This document shows positions 52,819-60,500 of a stretch of DNA of 64,000 bases, in pieces (the stretch's first letter is position 1; the number at the start of each line of letters is the position of its first letter). A program made the position numbers and the translations under genes. The notes under the pieces were generated by a model, which was not told the DNA's origin, did no database searches, and was given only the letters and a program-made list of their open reading frames with translations. Origin of the DNA: Amycolatopsis dendrobii (GTDB lineage Bacteria; Actinomycetota; Actinomycetes; Mycobacteriales; Pseudonocardiaceae); the NCBI RefSeq assembly GCF_014145675.1, contig NZ_JACGZW010000020.1:62001-126000 (forward strand), given 5' to 3'.

Positions 52819-53614
52819 CCACCGTGCCTGGGACCTGATCGTCACGCCCTGGCACCTCGACCAGCACCTCCCGGACTTCCCCGTCCCCGCGACCGCGACC
52901 CAGGTCGTCCCGCCGGTCCTGCCCGCGGAGCCTGTCCCCGCCCGGATGAACCTGCTGCACCAGGCGACAGCCGACGCGGTGGCCCGAACCGCGAAGCCCC
53001 TGGTGCTCTCCGGCGACTGCCCCACCAGCCGCGCCGCGGTGGCCGCGCTGCAGCGACGCCACCGCGACCTCGCCGTGCTGTGGCTCGACGCCCACGGAGA
53101 CTTCAACACCCCAGAGATCTCCACCAGCGGCTACCTCGGCGGCATGGCGCTGGCCATGCTCACCGGCCGCACCGCGGGCCTGTTCGACGACCCGCTCGGC
53201 CTGCGCCCGGTCCCCGACACCAGCGTCGTGCTCGCCGACGCCCGCGACCTCGACCCCGCCGAACACGACGCCCTCGCCGCCAGCCGCGTCCGCCGCGTGC
53301 CCGCCGACCCCGCCGCCATCGCCACCGCGCTCGACCACCTGGGCCCAGTGCCCGTCTACCTCCACCTCGATATCGACGTCATCGACGGTGCCGAACTCCC
53401 CGGCGCACGCTTCCCGTCCGGCCCCGGCCCTTCCCTCGCCCGGATCGAAGAATGCCTTGCCGCCGCGTGCGCCACCGCCGACATCGCTGGCGCCTACCTC
53501 GCCTGCGCCTGGCTGCCCGAGCACGTCAACGACCACAGCGCCCGCCAGACCGTCGCACGGCTCACGGCCGCGCTCGGCGCCAACGTCGCTTGGCGCGAAG
53601 CCGCCGTCAGCTGA
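52811..53614 (+). CDS. Arginase/agmatinase-family protein with altered metal site
   Basis: 267-residue ureohydrolase-fold protein. Two of the three metal motifs are intact: WLDAHGDFNTPE near residue 95 and HLDIDVIDG near 185. The first motif, normally GGDHS, reads SGDCPTS near 65, so the first Mn-ligand His is Cys. Arginase activity is therefore not assured; a formiminoglutamase-like or other C-N hydrolase role is possible. GTG start (gtggctga) overlaps the GntR stop by 8 bases. Probably the target of that regulator. Confidence 0.85.
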   Translation: MADHRAWDLIVTPWHLDQHLPDFPVPATATQVVPPVLPAEPVPARMNLLHQATADAVARTAKPLVLSGDCPTSRAAVAALQRRHRDLAVLWLDAHGDFNTPEISTSGYLGGMALAMLTGRTAGLFDDPLGLRPVPDTSVVLADARDLDPAEHDALAASRVRRVPADPAAIATALDHLGPVPVYLHLDIDVIDGAELPGARFPSGPGPSLARIEECLAAACATADIAGAYLACAWLPEHVNDHSARQTVARLTAALGANVAWREAAVS

Positions 53615-53616
53615 CC

Positions 53617-53644
53617 GCCGGGAACCGATTCCTTAGCTCCCGGC
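53617..53644 (+). terminator. Hairpin after the arginase-like gene
   Basis: 7-bp arms gccggga (53617-53623) and tcccggc (53638-53644), 14-base loop, directly after the stop at 53614. Modest candidate terminator. Confidence 0.45.
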
Positions 53645-53693
53645 TGCTCGACCCGTACGTCACTGGCGTTCGAGAGCGCGAACGTCTCCGGGG

Positions 53694-53912
53694 TTGACGA
53701 CCGTGCTGCGCGCGGACGCCACGCTGGAACTGCTGCCTGGCCGCAGGTGGTTCAAGAGCAAGGGCGACTGTTCCCAGGTCGCAGTGCTCGACGTCCGGCG
53801 GGACGGCCTCGCCGGGGTGACCGTCTTCAACAACTCCGCGCTCGTCGAACGGATCACACGGGCTTCTGTACCGCCGCCAGCGTCTCCTCCACCTCCGGCA
53901 CCCAGAAGCTGA
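53694..53912 (+). pseudogene. Short frame, possible gene remnant
   Basis: 72-codon frame from TTG. The middle (RRWFKSKGDCSQVAVLDVRRDGLAGVTVFNN in parts) has the W.KS..C..VAVLD rhythm of DUF397-type proteins but lacks the usual continuation, and the Pro-rich end runs antisense into the convergent gene at 53854. It could be a decayed DUF397-like gene or chance. No ribosome site of note. Confidence 0.25.
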
Positions 53913-54489
53913 GTTCGAGGGTCTTGACGTTCGCCCAGTGCGACATCAGCCGGCCCTGCGCGATCAGCGCCGGATACGCGGCGGCGAACAGCACCGCACC
54001 GCACACCGCGAACACCGGGTGGCCCCCGGCGATCAGTTCCACCACCGACGCCACGAACCCGAACGCCATCGGCGGGCTGGAGTTGCGCAGCATCAGCCCG
54101 ACGGTGCGCAGCCGCGTCGCCTCCATCGCCGCGTCGGCGTCGTGCAGCTGCAGGGCCGAAAGCAGCAGAAACGAGTCCGCTTCGACGAACGCGCGTCCGC
54201 TGGCGGCGGGATTGCGACGCAGGAACTCCTCCCGCGCGTTGCGCTTCCGCCGCCGCGGCAGCCATCGCGCCGCCCGCGCGCCCATCGGATACGCCAGGTA
54301 GCCGAGGAGGTAGCTCGCCACGACGATCCCGATCACCAGCACCGCTCCCGGCGCGCGGGAGACGGCGGCGAGGTCGAGCCAGTGCAGCCGCCCGGCGAGA
54401 TAGGCCAGGAACGCCAGGTGCAGGGCGCCCGGGATCGCGTACGTGAAGAGGTCGAAGAGTCCGACGGCTAGGGTCACCCGGTGATCCAA
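53854..54489 (-). CDS. Membrane protein of unknown function
   Basis: 211-residue protein with two N-terminal hydrophobic segments (YAIPGALHLAFLAYLAG; APGAVLVIGIVVASYLLGYLAY), a basic cytoplasmic loop (RWLPRRRKRNAREEFLRRNP), and further helices near 140-185. No domain recognised. The TTG at 54489 or the GTG at 54477 could be the start; neither has a clear ribosome site. It lies downstream of the GH25 gene on the same strand, 38 bases away. Confidence 0.65.
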   Translation of the reverse strand: MDHRVTLAVGLFDLFTYAIPGALHLAFLAYLAGRLHWLDLAAVSRAPGAVLVIGIVVASYLLGYLAYPMGARAARWLPRRRKRNAREEFLRRNPAASGRAFVEADSFLLLSALQLHDADAAMEATRLRTVGLMLRNSSPPMAFGFVASVVELIAGGHPVFAVCGAVLFAAAYPALIAQGRLMSHWANVKTLELSFWVPEVEETLAAVQKPV

Positions 54490-54527
54490 CTACGAGCGGA
54501 CCCCCGCCGGTACGGCTTTTCAGGCGA

Positions 54528-55370
54528 TCACGCCGACGAACCGCCTCCCCTGGCGAGCGCCTCGACGCGGTTCATCGGGCCGTTGTAGTAGTTCTGGTCG
54601 CCGGGAAGGCTGCCGGTGCGCGAGAACTGCCAGATGCTCTGCTTGTCCCAGCCCGCCGGGAGTTCGCCGATCTCCGGGGCGTACCGGGCGAGCCACAGCG
54701 GGTTGGTGTCGCCGAACCCGCCCGCGTTGCCGGTGCAGAGCTTCCACCACGACGTCGAGGTGTAGATGATCGCGCTGCGGCGCTGTTTCGCCAGGTACCG
54801 GCGGGTGAAGTCGGCGATCCAGGCGGTCATGTCGGCCTGGCTCTTGCCGTAGCAGGCGTCGCCGTACGGGTTGTATTCGATGTCCAGCGCGCCCGGCAGC
54901 GTCGTGCCGTCGCCGCGCCACGCGCCGCCGTGGGCGATGAAGTAGTCGGCTTGCTGCGCGCCGGTGGAGACGTCCGGGCGGGCGAAGTGGTACGCGCCGC
55001 GGATCAGGCCCGCGTCGTGCGCGCCGTGGTACTGCTGGTCGAACTGCGGGCTCACGAATCCGGTGCCCTCGGTCGCCTTGACGTAGGCGAACCGGGCGCC
55101 CGCGCCCGCGGCCTGGCCCCAGTCGACCGCGCCCTGGTGCCCGCTGACGTCGTGGCCGAGGGTCTGCCCGGTCGCCGGGTCGAACCGGGGGCTCCCGCTT
55201 TGCACGCCCTCGTGCCGCAGAATTTGTGAACCGGCAACGTTTTCGCCGGCCTTCGAGTAGTCCGCGGCGGCGGCCGGCCCGGCGGTCGCGACGCCGCACG
55301 CCATGGCCAGTACCGACACGACGGCGGCCAAGCCGAGCCGCCAGGGGTTGTCCGTTGCTGTCCGGGTCAC
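54528..55370 (-). CDS. Secreted GH25 muramidase (lysozyme)
   Basis: 280-residue cell-wall hydrolase that cleaves the beta-1,4 bond of peptidoglycan. A signal peptide precedes AGPAAAADYSKAG. The GH25 fold shows GHDVSGHQGAVDWGQAAGAG with the first active Asp, AYVKATEGTGFVSPQF, GAYHFARPD and the catalytic DxE in ALDIEYNPYG. The GTG at 55370 is preferred (GGAG 5 bases upstream); GTG 55388 and ATG 55409 are earlier in-frame options. Likely acts on the producer wall or on neighbours outside the cell. Confidence 0.9.
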   Translation of the reverse strand: MTRTATDNPWRLGLAAVVSVLAMACGVATAGPAAAADYSKAGENVAGSQILRHEGVQSGSPRFDPATGQTLGHDVSGHQGAVDWGQAAGAGARFAYVKATEGTGFVSPQFDQQYHGAHDAGLIRGAYHFARPDVSTGAQQADYFIAHGGAWRGDGTTLPGALDIEYNPYGDACYGKSQADMTAWIADFTRRYLAKQRRSAIIYTSTSWWKLCTGNAGGFGDTNPLWLARYAPEIGELPAGWDKQSIWQFSRTGSLPGDQNYYNGPMNRVEALARGGGSSA

Positions 55371-55539
55371 CGAGACTCCGATCTTCACGGCGGCAGGTCC
55401 AAGGCCCATCGTGGGGCACGACGCGGCGCGAGGCTGGCTGCGTCACCCGGACGTGAACATGTTTCCGATAGCCGGAATCGCCCTGGTGGTCCAGACAACC
55501 GTGACCGATTTGTGACCGGCGGTGCCGAGCTGGGCGTTT

Positions 55540-55576
55540 AATTTGTTGTGGCCGACCACAAACTAGTTGGCAAATT
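55540..55576 (+). promoter_or_regulatory. Nested inverted repeat before the beta-helix protein gene
   Basis: Inner palindrome TTGTGGCCGACCACAA (55546-55561) flanked by outer arms AATTTG (55540-55545) and CAAATT (55571-55576). It ends 10 bases before the GGAGG ribosome site at 55587 of the gene starting at 55601. It may be an operator of the LacI/GntR style or an mRNA leader hairpin. Confidence 0.55.
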
Positions 55577-55600
55577 CCCTACCAGCGGAGGTGTCCCCAC

Positions 55601-57415
55601 GTGAACCGGACTCATCGACCACCCGGGCGGCCGTCCCGATCCCGCGGACCAGCACTGGTCGCGCTTGCGCTGCTCGCCGCGGCCGGGCTCGCCGTCCCCG
55701 CCGCCGCGGCCCCAGCGTCCGGGCAGGCGGACTGCACCGGCCAGTCCGATCAGCCGGACTTCGGGCCGAACGTGCACATTTTCGACCCGGGAATGCCCTC
55801 CTCGACGATCCAGGCCCAGCTGGACAAGGACTTCGAAGCGCAGAAGGACACGCAGACCGCGCAGTTCGGCTCGGGCCGCGTCGCGCATCTGTTCAAGCCG
55901 GGCACCTACGCGGTGCACGACAACGTCGGCTTCTACACCTCCGTCGCCGGGCTCGGCCAGAACCCGGACGACGTCCAGATCAACGGCGACATCACCGTGG
56001 ACGCCTTCAACGAGTCCGACCAGGGCTCCGCGCTGCAGAACTTCTGGCGTTCGGCGGAGAACATGGCCGTCACGCCTTCCAGCGGCAGCGACCGGTGGGC
56101 GGTCTCGCAGGCCGCACCGTTCCGCCGGATGGACATCAAGGGCGGACTGCAGCTGTTCCCGGCCAGCTACGGCTACGCGAGCGGCGGCTACGTCGCCGAC
56201 ACCCGCGTGTCCGGTCAGGCCGCGTCGGTCTCGCAACAGCAGTGGTACACGCGGGATTCGGCGCTGGGCAGCTGGGACGGCGGCGTGTGGAACATGGTCT
56301 TCTCCGGGACCACCGGCGCGCCGGCCAACTCGTTCCCGAACCCGCCGGAAACGACGCTCGACACCACGCCGGTGTCGCGCGACGTGCCGTACCTGTACGT
56401 GGACAACGGCGGCAACTACCGCGTCTTCCTGCCGTCCCTGCGCACGAACGCGTCCGGTCCGAGCTGGGCGAACGGCGGCACGCCCGGCGATTCCGTTCCG
56501 ATGAGCCAGTTCCGCGTGGTGAAGCCCGGGGACACCGCGGAGAGCATCAACAGCTCCCTCGACTCCGGCTGCAACCTGTTCTTCACCCCCGGCGCCTACC
56601 ACCTCGACCAGACGCTGAACGTGACCCGCCCTGGCACGACAGTGCTCGGCATCGGTTATCCGACGCTGATCCCGGACAACGGCGTCGACGCGATGCACGT
56701 GTCCGATGTGGACGGTGTGCGGGTGAAGGGCCTGCTGTTCGACGCGGGCACCCAGAATTCGCAGTCCTTGCTGACGGTCGGCGAAAGCGGCAAGCACACG
56801 AGCCACGCGGCGAATCCGACGTCGCTGCAGGACGTGTTCTTCCGCGTGGGCGGCGATCTGGCGGGCAAGGCCGCCAACAGCCTGGTGGTGAACAGCGACG
56901 ACACGATCGTCGACCACGTCTGGGCGTGGCGCGCCGACCACGGCAACAGCGGCACCGTCGGCTGGACCACGAACACCGCCGACACCGGCGTGCTCGTCAA
57001 CGGCGACAACGTGACCGCGACCGGGCTGTTCGTGGAGCATTACCAGAAGTTCCAGGTCGTGTGGAACGGCCAGAACGGGAAGACGATCTTCTTCCAGAAC
57101 GAAATGCCTTACGACGTCCCGGACCAGGCCTCGTGGAATTCCGCGCCCGGCACCGCCGGGTACGCCGCGTACAAGGTCGGCCCGGACGTGACGGCGCACG
57201 AGGCGTGGGGTCTGGGCAGCTACTGCTTCTTCGACACCAACCCGGCGGTCTCGAGCTATCACGCGTTCGAGGTGCCGCAGAACGGCGGGGTGAAGCTGCA
57301 CAGCCTGCTCACGGTGTCGCTGAACCACCGCGGCACGATCACCCACGTCGTGAACGACACCGGCGACGTGACTCCGGACGGCACCAAGCCGGTGAACGTC
57401 CCGAATTATCCGTGA
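55601..57415 (+). CDS. Secreted right-handed parallel beta-helix protein
   Basis: 604-residue exported protein. A Tat/Sec-like signal with a long basic N-region (MNRTHRPPGRPSRSRG) and a hydrophobic core ends at AAAAPASG near residue 40. The mature part is rich in short Gly/Asn/Asp turns typical of pectate-lyase-like beta-helices (HLFKPGTYAVHDNVGFYTSV; TVLGIGYPTLIPDNGVDAM). Similar proteins are common in Streptomyces, where automatic names such as adenylyl cyclase or F5/8-type protein are unsupported. Polysaccharide binding or cleavage is the likely role. GTG start with GGAGGTG. Confidence 0.82.
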   Translation: MNRTHRPPGRPSRSRGPALVALALLAAAGLAVPAAAAPASGQADCTGQSDQPDFGPNVHIFDPGMPSSTIQAQLDKDFEAQKDTQTAQFGSGRVAHLFKPGTYAVHDNVGFYTSVAGLGQNPDDVQINGDITVDAFNESDQGSALQNFWRSAENMAVTPSSGSDRWAVSQAAPFRRMDIKGGLQLFPASYGYASGGYVADTRVSGQAASVSQQQWYTRDSALGSWDGGVWNMVFSGTTGAPANSFPNPPETTLDTTPVSRDVPYLYVDNGGNYRVFLPSLRTNASGPSWANGGTPGDSVPMSQFRVVKPGDTAESINSSLDSGCNLFFTPGAYHLDQTLNVTRPGTTVLGIGYPTLIPDNGVDAMHVSDVDGVRVKGLLFDAGTQNSQSLLTVGESGKHTSHAANPTSLQDVFFRVGGDLAGKAANSLVVNSDDTIVDHVWAWRADHGNSGTVGWTTNTADTGVLVNGDNVTATGLFVEHYQKFQVVWNGQNGKTIFFQNEMPYDVPDQASWNSAPGTAGYAAYKVGPDVTAHEAWGLGSYCFFDTNPAVSSYHAFEVPQNGGVKLHSLLTVSLNHRGTITHVVNDTGDVTPDGTKPVNVPNYP

Positions 57416-57433
57416 CTCGACCGCGTCCCGACA

Positions 57434-57486
57434 TCCGTGAAGGACTCCTTGCGGGAATCTGATTCCCTCAAGGAGTCCTTCACGGA
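57434..57486. terminator. Long hairpin with GGAATCTGATTCC apex (copy 3), convergent gene end
   Basis: Perfect 18-bp arms at 57434-57451 and 57469-57486 and apex GGAATCTGATTCC (57454-57466), the reverse complement of the apex in copies 1 and 2. It lies between convergent stops at 57415 and 57498. Arm sequence GTGAAGGACTCCTTG differs from copy 1 GTGAAGGGCCCCTTG at two sites, each compensated in the other arm. Confidence 0.85.
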
Positions 57487-57497
57487 CCTGCTTGACC

Positions 57498-58340
57498 TCA
57501 GTCCAGCGCGGTCTCCCGGCTGACCTTCTCCCAGGAGTCGAGATCCCGGGTCAGCGCACCGATTTTGCCGCGAATCGCGTCCACCGCGTCACCGCCGAGC
57601 GCGAGCCGCAGCGGTGCGTCGGGCGCGTCGACGGCGCGCAGGATCGCCTCCGCCGCTTTCGCCGGATCGCCGGGCTGCGTCCCGTCCATCCCCTCGATCG
57701 CGGCGCGGGTGGCCGCGGTCGATTCGGCGTAGGCGTCGAGATTGCGGGAGCGGTGCATCGCCGCGCCGCCGAACGACGTCCGGAACGCGCCCGGCTCCAC
57801 GATCAGCACCTTGACCCCGAGCGGCGCGACCTCCGCCGCGAGCGCCTCGGACAGGCCTTCCAGGGCGAACTTCGCCGCACAGTAGGCCCCGAACGCGGGC
57901 GGCGCGAGCAGCCCGCCCATCGAACTCATCTGCACGATCGTGCCGCTCCCCTGTTCCCGCAGCAGCGGGACGACGGCCTTCGTCATCGCGACCGCGCCGA
58001 AGAACATCACCTCCAGCACCGCGCGCAGGTCGGCCATCTCCAGTTCCTCGACCGCACCGACCGTGCCGTGGCCGGCGTTGTTGACCAGCACGTCGATCCG
58101 GCCGAACTCGTCCAGCGCGGTCTGCACGGCGGCGTCGATCTGCGCCGGGTCGGTGACGTCCAGCGCCGCGGCGCGCACCCGGTCCCCGCCGGATTCGACG
58201 AGGCCGGCGAGCGTTTCCGGGTTGCGGGCGGTCGCGAGGACCCGGTCCCCCGCGGCCAGCGCGGCCTGGGCGAGTTCGCGGCCGAAGCCGCTCGAGCACC
58301 CGGTGATCAGCCAGACGCGGCCGTCGGTTTCCTCGGTCAT
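57498..58340 (-). CDS. Short-chain dehydrogenase/reductase
   Basis: 280-residue classical SDR. TGCSSGFG cofactor motif near residue 14, LATARNPE suggesting NADP use, DVLVNNAGHG near 84, MSSMGG with the catalytic Ser, and YCAAK near 155. The C-terminal half (RTSFGGAAM, GDPAKAAEAI) is the type found beside LysR genes. ATG with GGAGGG upstream. Divergent from the LysR gene, its probable regulator; closely related to the SDR at 61374. Confidence 0.9.
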   Translation of the reverse strand: MTEETDGRVWLITGCSSGFGRELAQAALAAGDRVLATARNPETLAGLVESGGDRVRAAALDVTDPAQIDAAVQTALDEFGRIDVLVNNAGHGTVGAVEELEMADLRAVLEVMFFGAVAMTKAVVPLLREQGSGTIVQMSSMGGLLAPPAFGAYCAAKFALEGLSEALAAEVAPLGVKVLIVEPGAFRTSFGGAAMHRSRNLDAYAESTAATRAAIEGMDGTQPGDPAKAAEAILRAVDAPDAPLRLALGGDAVDAIRGKIGALTRDLDSWEKVSRETALD

Positions 58341-58396
58341 TGAGCAGTCCCTCCAGTGGTTCTTCCGCCTCCGATCGTGGCCCGTGCCCGCCGGGT

Positions 58397-58429
58397 CCCG
58401 CCAACACCGGTTCGCTGGCGGGCTACAGT
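58397..58429. promoter_or_regulatory. LysR operator-like inverted repeat and -10
   Basis: CCCGCCA (58397-58403) and TGGCGGG (58416-58422) form a perfect 7-bp inverted repeat with a 12-base centre in the 97-base gap between divergent starts. The plus-strand -10 TACAGT (58424-58429) follows at once and lies 8 bases before the LysR GTG, so that mRNA is probably leaderless. Confidence 0.6.
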
Positions 58430-58437
58430 CTCAGCCT

Positions 58438-59334
58438 GTGACTCCTGAGCTGCGGCAGCTGCGCTACTTCGTCGCCGTCGCCGAGACGACGAGCTTCACG
58501 CGCGCGGCAGCGGCCCTGCACATCGCGCAGCAGTCCCTCTCGCAGCAGATTTCGGTGCTGGAACGCCAGCTCGGCACGAAACTCTTCGACCGCGATGCCC
58601 GCGGCACCCGGCTCACCTCGATCGGTGAGCTCTTCCTCCCCGAAGCGCGCTCGGTGCTCGCCCGCGCCGACGCGGCGGTCGCGACGGTCGCTCGTGCGAT
58701 CCGCGGCGAGATCGGCACCCTGCGGCTGGCTTTCCTTGCCAGCACAGCGAACTACCTGCTCCCGCCAGTCGTGCGCGCCGTGCGGGAGCAACTTCCGGAA
58801 CTCACCGTCACCACCGCGGAAGTCTCGATCGCGGAACTCGTCGACGGTGTCCGCGACGGTCGCTTCGACGCTGGCTTCACCCGCCCGCCCCTGGTCGACG
58901 ATCTCGCGACGCACATCCTGCTGACCGAGGAGGTCTGCGCGGTCCTCCCCTGCGGCCATCGACTGGCCGACCGCCCGTCGCTGCGCCTGGCCGACCTCGC
59001 GAACGAGCCGTGGGTGCTGACGCCGCGCGCGTCATGGGACCCCTGGCACCGCAAGTACGACGCCGACTTCGCCGCGGCCGGTTTCACTCCGGACGTCGTG
59101 CAGCGCACCGCGACCGTGCAGGGCTTGCTGGGACTGGTCGCGGCCGGGGTCGGCGTGACCCGGCTGGCGCGATCAGCGCACAGCCTGCGCCGCACCGGTG
59201 TGGTTTTCGTACCGCTGGAGGGCGAATCCGCACACACGGTCGTGGTCTGGCGCGCGGACGGCCCGCGCCCGGCCGCGCTGCTGGACGTGGCGACCCGCCT
59301 GGCCGAGACGACGGACCTTTCCGGCGCGGGCTGA
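58438..59334 (+). CDS. LysR family transcriptional regulator
   Basis: 298-residue LTTR. N-terminal HTH: RQLRYFVAVAETTSFTRAAAALHIAQQSLSQQISVLE (read in parts over residues 4-41), then a periplasmic-binding-fold effector domain (LRLAFLASTANYLLPPVVRAVRE). The GTG start is just after a -10 box. It most likely controls the divergent SDR gene through the inverted repeat at 58397. Effector unknown. Confidence 0.9.
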   Translation: MTPELRQLRYFVAVAETTSFTRAAAALHIAQQSLSQQISVLERQLGTKLFDRDARGTRLTSIGELFLPEARSVLARADAAVATVARAIRGEIGTLRLAFLASTANYLLPPVVRAVREQLPELTVTTAEVSIAELVDGVRDGRFDAGFTRPPLVDDLATHILLTEEVCAVLPCGHRLADRPSLRLADLANEPWVLTPRASWDPWHRKYDADFAAAGFTPDVVQRTATVQGLLGLVAAGVGVTRLARSAHSLRRTGVVFVPLEGESAHTVVVWRADGPRPAALLDVATRLAETTDLSGAG

Positions 59335-59344
59335 GCCGGTTTGC

Positions 59345-59386
59345 CGGGCGTGTTCGCGCCGGTTCCAACCGGCACAAACACGCCCG
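59345..59386. terminator. Bidirectional terminator between LysR and GH16 genes
   Basis: Outer arms cgggcgtgtt (59345-59354) and complement (59377-59386), internal 3x3 loop, inner arms gccggtt/aaccggc (59358-59373). It lies between convergent stops at 59334 and 59392. Confidence 0.75.
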
Positions 59387-59391
59387 ACGCT

Positions 59392-60282
59392 TCAGTCCTT
59401 GCTGACCTTCACCGAAAACGCGTCGATGCTCATCCCCGCCCCCGGCGTGATGTCCGCCCCCGGGCTGGTGCACCCGCACACCTTGTTCGGATAGGACCCG
59501 CCGATCGCCACGTCGAAGATCGCGAAGAACCCGTGGTCCACCGCCGCCTTCCAGGTGGCGTCGGAGACCTGGTTCTGCTTCACCGCGAAAGTCTCCTTGC
59601 CGTCCAAGGAAAACCGCAGTTCCTCCGCCGCCGCGTTCCGGCGGTCCACCACCACCGCGTACGTGTGGTAGCCCGTCTTGCAGCCGGCGCAGTCCTGCAG
59701 ATCGCTGCTGATCCCGTCCGGATCGTGGCACTCCCCCGCCCACTGTCCACAGTGGAATGTGCTGGAGTGCTTGTCCAGCGCGTTCACGTTCTCCATGATG
59801 TCCAGCTCGCCGATGCTCGGCCAGTTCGTCGCGCCGACCGGCCGGGCGTCGGCGCCCATCGCCCAGAACGCGGGCCAGTAGCCGAGACCGTGCGCGGGGT
59901 CGGGCTGCTGGATCGTCGCGCTCATTTCCATCTGGCCGCCCGCCGGGGCGCCGAAGTCGGTGCGCTGGGTTTCGATCCGGCCGGACGTCCACGCGCCGTT
60001 CGCGTCGCGCAGCGGCTTGATGACCAGGTGCCCGGCTCCGTCGTGGTAGACGTTGCCCGTCGAGTCGGTCGAGGTCTCGATCTCGCCGGTGCCCCAGTTC
60101 GCCGCGCCGCCGGGATAGCCGGTTCCCTTGTCGTAGAGCCAGTTCTGCGGGTCGAGACCAGTGCCCGCGGGGCCGTCGAAGGTGTCCTCGAACACCGTGG
60201 TCCAGGTTTCGGCTGCTTGCGCGGGCGCGGCGGCCATCGACACGGCGGCGACGGCGGCCAGGATCAGCGGGGTGCGGCGCAT
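59392..60282 (-). CDS. Secreted GH16 family glycoside hydrolase (beta-glucanase-like)
   Basis: 296-residue exported enzyme. The signal peptide runs MRRTPLILAAVAAVSMAAAPAQA in two parts (cut after about residue 24). The GH16 catalytic signature GELDIMENVN lies near residue 150 with both Glu. FEDTFDGPAGTGLDPQNWLYD and GYWPAFWAMG are family blocks. Likely cleaves beta-1,3 or mixed-linkage glucans outside the cell. ATG at 60282 with GGAAAGG upstream; the frame continues 57 codons upstream without a signal sequence. Confidence 0.9.
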   Translation of the reverse strand: MRRTPLILAAVAAVSMAAAPAQAAETWTTVFEDTFDGPAGTGLDPQNWLYDKGTGYPGGAANWGTGEIETSTDSTGNVYHDGAGHLVIKPLRDANGAWTSGRIETQRTDFGAPAGGQMEMSATIQQPDPAHGLGYWPAFWAMGADARPVGATNWPSIGELDIMENVNALDKHSSTFHCGQWAGECHDPDGISSDLQDCAGCKTGYHTYAVVVDRRNAAAEELRFSLDGKETFAVKQNQVSDATWKAAVDHGFFAIFDVAIGGSYPNKVCGCTSPGADITPGAGMSIDAFSVKVSKD

Positions 60283-60500
60283 GGGTTCGCCTTTCCGGTG
60301 GAGGGGTGCTCTCAGCAGGCTCCGCTCGCGCCGCTGACCAGTCAAAACAGTCTGCCTGCCGGTTCCGCGGCCGCGGTGCGCGCGGGCAGAGCGCGGCCGG
60401 AAAGGTTTGAACCACTGCGCCGCGGGGTACCGCAGAGGGTGGGAGAACCACACCCCCTTTGCCCGCCCCGCGGCCGGCGCCGGCGATCTAGCCTGGGCGC

